Assembly: GCF_900143185.1 (NCBI RefSeq)
Contig: NZ_FSRQ01000002.1
Location: forward strand, 62,001 to 126,000
DNA: 64,000 nucleotides
Direction: 5' to 3'
Source of the DNA: Chryseobacterium scophthalmum
GTDB taxonomy: Bacteria; Bacteroidota; Bacteroidia; Flavobacteriales; Weeksellaceae
Positions within the stretch are counted from its first letter, which is position 1, and every line of letters starts with the position of its first letter. Positions 62,753 through 64,000 of this stretch are shown here, piece by piece. The notes under the pieces were generated by a model. That model saw only the letters and a list, made by a program, of their open reading frames with translations, did no database searches and was not told the DNA's origin. Made by a program: the position numbers and the translations under genes.

Positions 62753-63769
62753 ATGAAGCTTAAAATTAGTTTTCTGTTTATCATTCTGTCTCAATTTTTT
62801 ATCTCTCAACAGGGAAAAATAATTAATAATCAATCAACAGCTTTCAAACTTTTAGATAAGGAAGATCCTATAGAATTTATTGTTTATGACACTCAATTAA
62901 ATCATAAAAAACCAGTCTTCCTATGGTGTCAAGGTTCACTTCCCTACCCGATTTATGTCAATTCAAAAGAAGAAGGACTTTGGATTATTGGTGGTGGAAT
63001 TACCAATTTTGATGTAGAAAATATTGTGAAAAATTACAATTTAGTAATCATTTCAATGCCTAAAACACCTTTAATAGCTGATGAAAAAGATATTAACGAA
63101 TCTTATTGGTATTACGGAAATTCTAAAAATGAAAATCAACCTACTTTAGACTTTCAAAAAGCAGATTATTTAGAAAACTATGTAAACCGTGCGCAGAAAG
63201 TTCTTAAATTTTTAAATAAACAAAAATGGGTAGACCGTTCAAAATTAATTGTTGCAGGTTCTTCTCAAGGTTCAAAAGTTGCTACCAAAGTGGCAGCTAC
63301 GAATAAAAATGTATCCAAGTTAGGTTTATTTTCAGCAAATCCGTTTGGCAGAATTGATCAGAATATCAGAGAATACCGAAAAGAAGCTGAGCAAAAACAA
63401 ATTTCATGGGAAGAAGCCGATAAAGGGATTGAAGAAGAATATCAAATGTTCAGAGATGCACACAATCCCAAAAAGTTAGCACAAAGACCGGAACTTCTTG
63501 CGTGGAAATCCTTCTCAGTCCCATTATTGGATGATTGGTTGCAATTCAAAAAACCAATTTATTTAGCGTATGGAACTCATGATATTGCAAGTGATTTGAA
63601 TGACCTAGTTCCAATTTATTTCATCAGAGAAAACAATAATAATCTGACATTCAAAAGATATTTAAATCTTGAACATAATTTCTTTGAAGTAGAAAATGGA
63701 AAAGTCAATCATCAAAAACCACATTGGGAAGAAGTGATGAATGATTTTGTGGAATGGACGTTGAAATAA
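62753..63769 (+). CDS. Exported alpha/beta-hydrolase
   Basis: The 338-residue protein has an N-terminal signal peptide (ISFLFIILSQFFISQQ) and an alpha/beta-hydrolase fold with the nucleophile Ser171 in VAGSSQGSK. The acid is probably the Asp in YGTHDIASDL and the base His in NLEHNFFEV. Family members are esterases, peptidases or acylhydrolases, and the substrate cannot be told. It starts 12 bases after the SafE-like gene but is not likely to be functionally tied to the oxidase. Confidence 0.8.
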   Translation: MKLKISFLFIILSQFFISQQGKIINNQSTAFKLLDKEDPIEFIVYDTQLNHKKPVFLWCQGSLPYPIYVNSKEEGLWIIGGGITNFDVENIVKNYNLVIISMPKTPLIADEKDINESYWYYGNSKNENQPTLDFQKADYLENYVNRAQKVLKFLNKQKWVDRSKLIVAGSSQGSKVATKVAATNKNVSKLGLFSANPFGRIDQNIREYRKEAEQKQISWEEADKGIEEEYQMFRDAHNPKKLAQRPELLAWKSFSVPLLDDWLQFKKPIYLAYGTHDIASDLNDLVPIYFIRENNNNLTFKRYLNLEHNFFEVENGKVNHQKPHWEEVMNDFVEWTLK

Positions 63770-63804
63770 AAAGGTAAAAATTATTACTTATATCTTAATT
63801 TTGA

Positions 63805-64000
63805 TCATTTATTATTTGATAGTTGATAAACTTCTGGTATTATATATGTAGTTTTAATTTGAATATTTTCACACTTATTCTCTTCATACCATTTCAACCA
63901 CTCTATTTTATCTTTTTTAAATACACCAATGGGATAAGTTCTGGAATAATTCATAATATGCTCCACCGATACTGGTGCATAATTATAAATGAAAATAACT
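63805..64000 (-). CDS. C-terminal end of an unknown protein (cut by window edge)
   Basis: A minus-strand frame is open from the right edge for 64 codons down to TGA at 63805-63807; the gene starts beyond the window. The readable end includes NYAPVSVEHIMNYSRTYPIG, VFKKDKIEWLKWYEENKCEN and IPEVYQLSNNK. It is Lys/Asn/Tyr-rich, has no clear membrane segment and fits no family I recognise. It converges with the hydrolase gene, with 35 bases between the stops. Confidence 0.55.
   Translation of the reverse strand, partial: VIFIYNYAPVSVEHIMNYSRTYPIGVFKKDKIEWLKWYEENKCENIQIKTTYIIPEVYQLSNNK

Overview
The window looks like a chromosomal segment of a flavobacterium, most likely Chryseobacterium or a close relative in the Weeksellaceae. 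The reasons are low GC, promoters of the Bacteroidota type (TTTG, a spacer of about 19-23, then TAnnTTTG), no clear Shine-Dalgarno sites, secreted proteins ending their signal peptides in F(A/S)Q, the edge of a flexirubin-type pigment locus, and short palindromic intergenic repeats. No rRNA, tRNA, CRISPR array, transposase or prophage gene was found. The gene content is mainly core metabolism; the more unusual content is in RNA leaders, intergenic repeats and a few odd proteins.

Layout. 1-3.9 kb: edge of a probable flexirubin (aryl polyene-dialkylresorcinol) locus with an aromatic amino acid ammonia-lyase (cut by the left edge), a divergent halogenase-family flavoprotein and a phenylacetate-CoA-ligase-like enzyme. 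4.3-12.7 kb: ileS (eukaryote-like type), a DksA-like protein, small proteins, lspA, a frameshifted sanA-like gene, a CrtA-like monooxygenase with an unknown partner, and trpS. 12.8-19.1 kb: a HAD nucleotidase, an ECF sigma factor with a neighbouring 44-residue ORF, metK under a SAM-II riboswitch, and a divergent oxyR-katA pair. 19.2-27.8 kb: crotonase, dCMP deaminase, xerD and NUDIX on plus; haem-binding protein, two lipoproteins, 2-hydroxyacid dehydrogenase, thioesterase and an HU-like membrane protein on minus. 27.9-31.1 kb: a TonB-dependent receptor behind a TPP riboswitch, so probably a thiamine or precursor transporter, and a WG-repeat protein.

31.5-36.8 kb: acnB followed by acnA, two unrelated-architecture aconitases in tandem. 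36.9-44.3 kb: a LytS/LytR two-component pair with a small exported protein, a DUF5694-like protein and two large outer-membrane beta-barrel proteins. 44.5-50.8 kb: a complete-looking thiamine operon thiS-thiC-thiE-like-thiE-thiG-thiH-thiF led by a second TPP riboswitch whose downstream hairpin covers the thiS start codon. 51.2-53.8 kb: an RluA-type pseudouridine synthase, a small membrane protein, panB and a Crp-family regulator. 53.9-62.7 kb: the full cbb3 oxidase and assembly cluster ccoI-ccoS-ccoNO-ccoQ-ccoP-ccoG-ccoH-SafE-like. 62.8-64 kb: an exported alpha/beta hydrolase and the tail of an unknown gene.

How it fits together: thiamine synthesis and probable uptake are both under TPP control in one 23-kb stretch; methionine activation is under SAM control; the cbb3 cluster provides microaerobic respiration and is divergent from a Crp-family regulator. 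I did not find a clearly new multigene system. The best leads are the SAM-II leader with an overlapping alternative hairpin, the TPP-controlled receptor, the CrtA-like/unknown gene pair, and the dispersed palindromic repeats.
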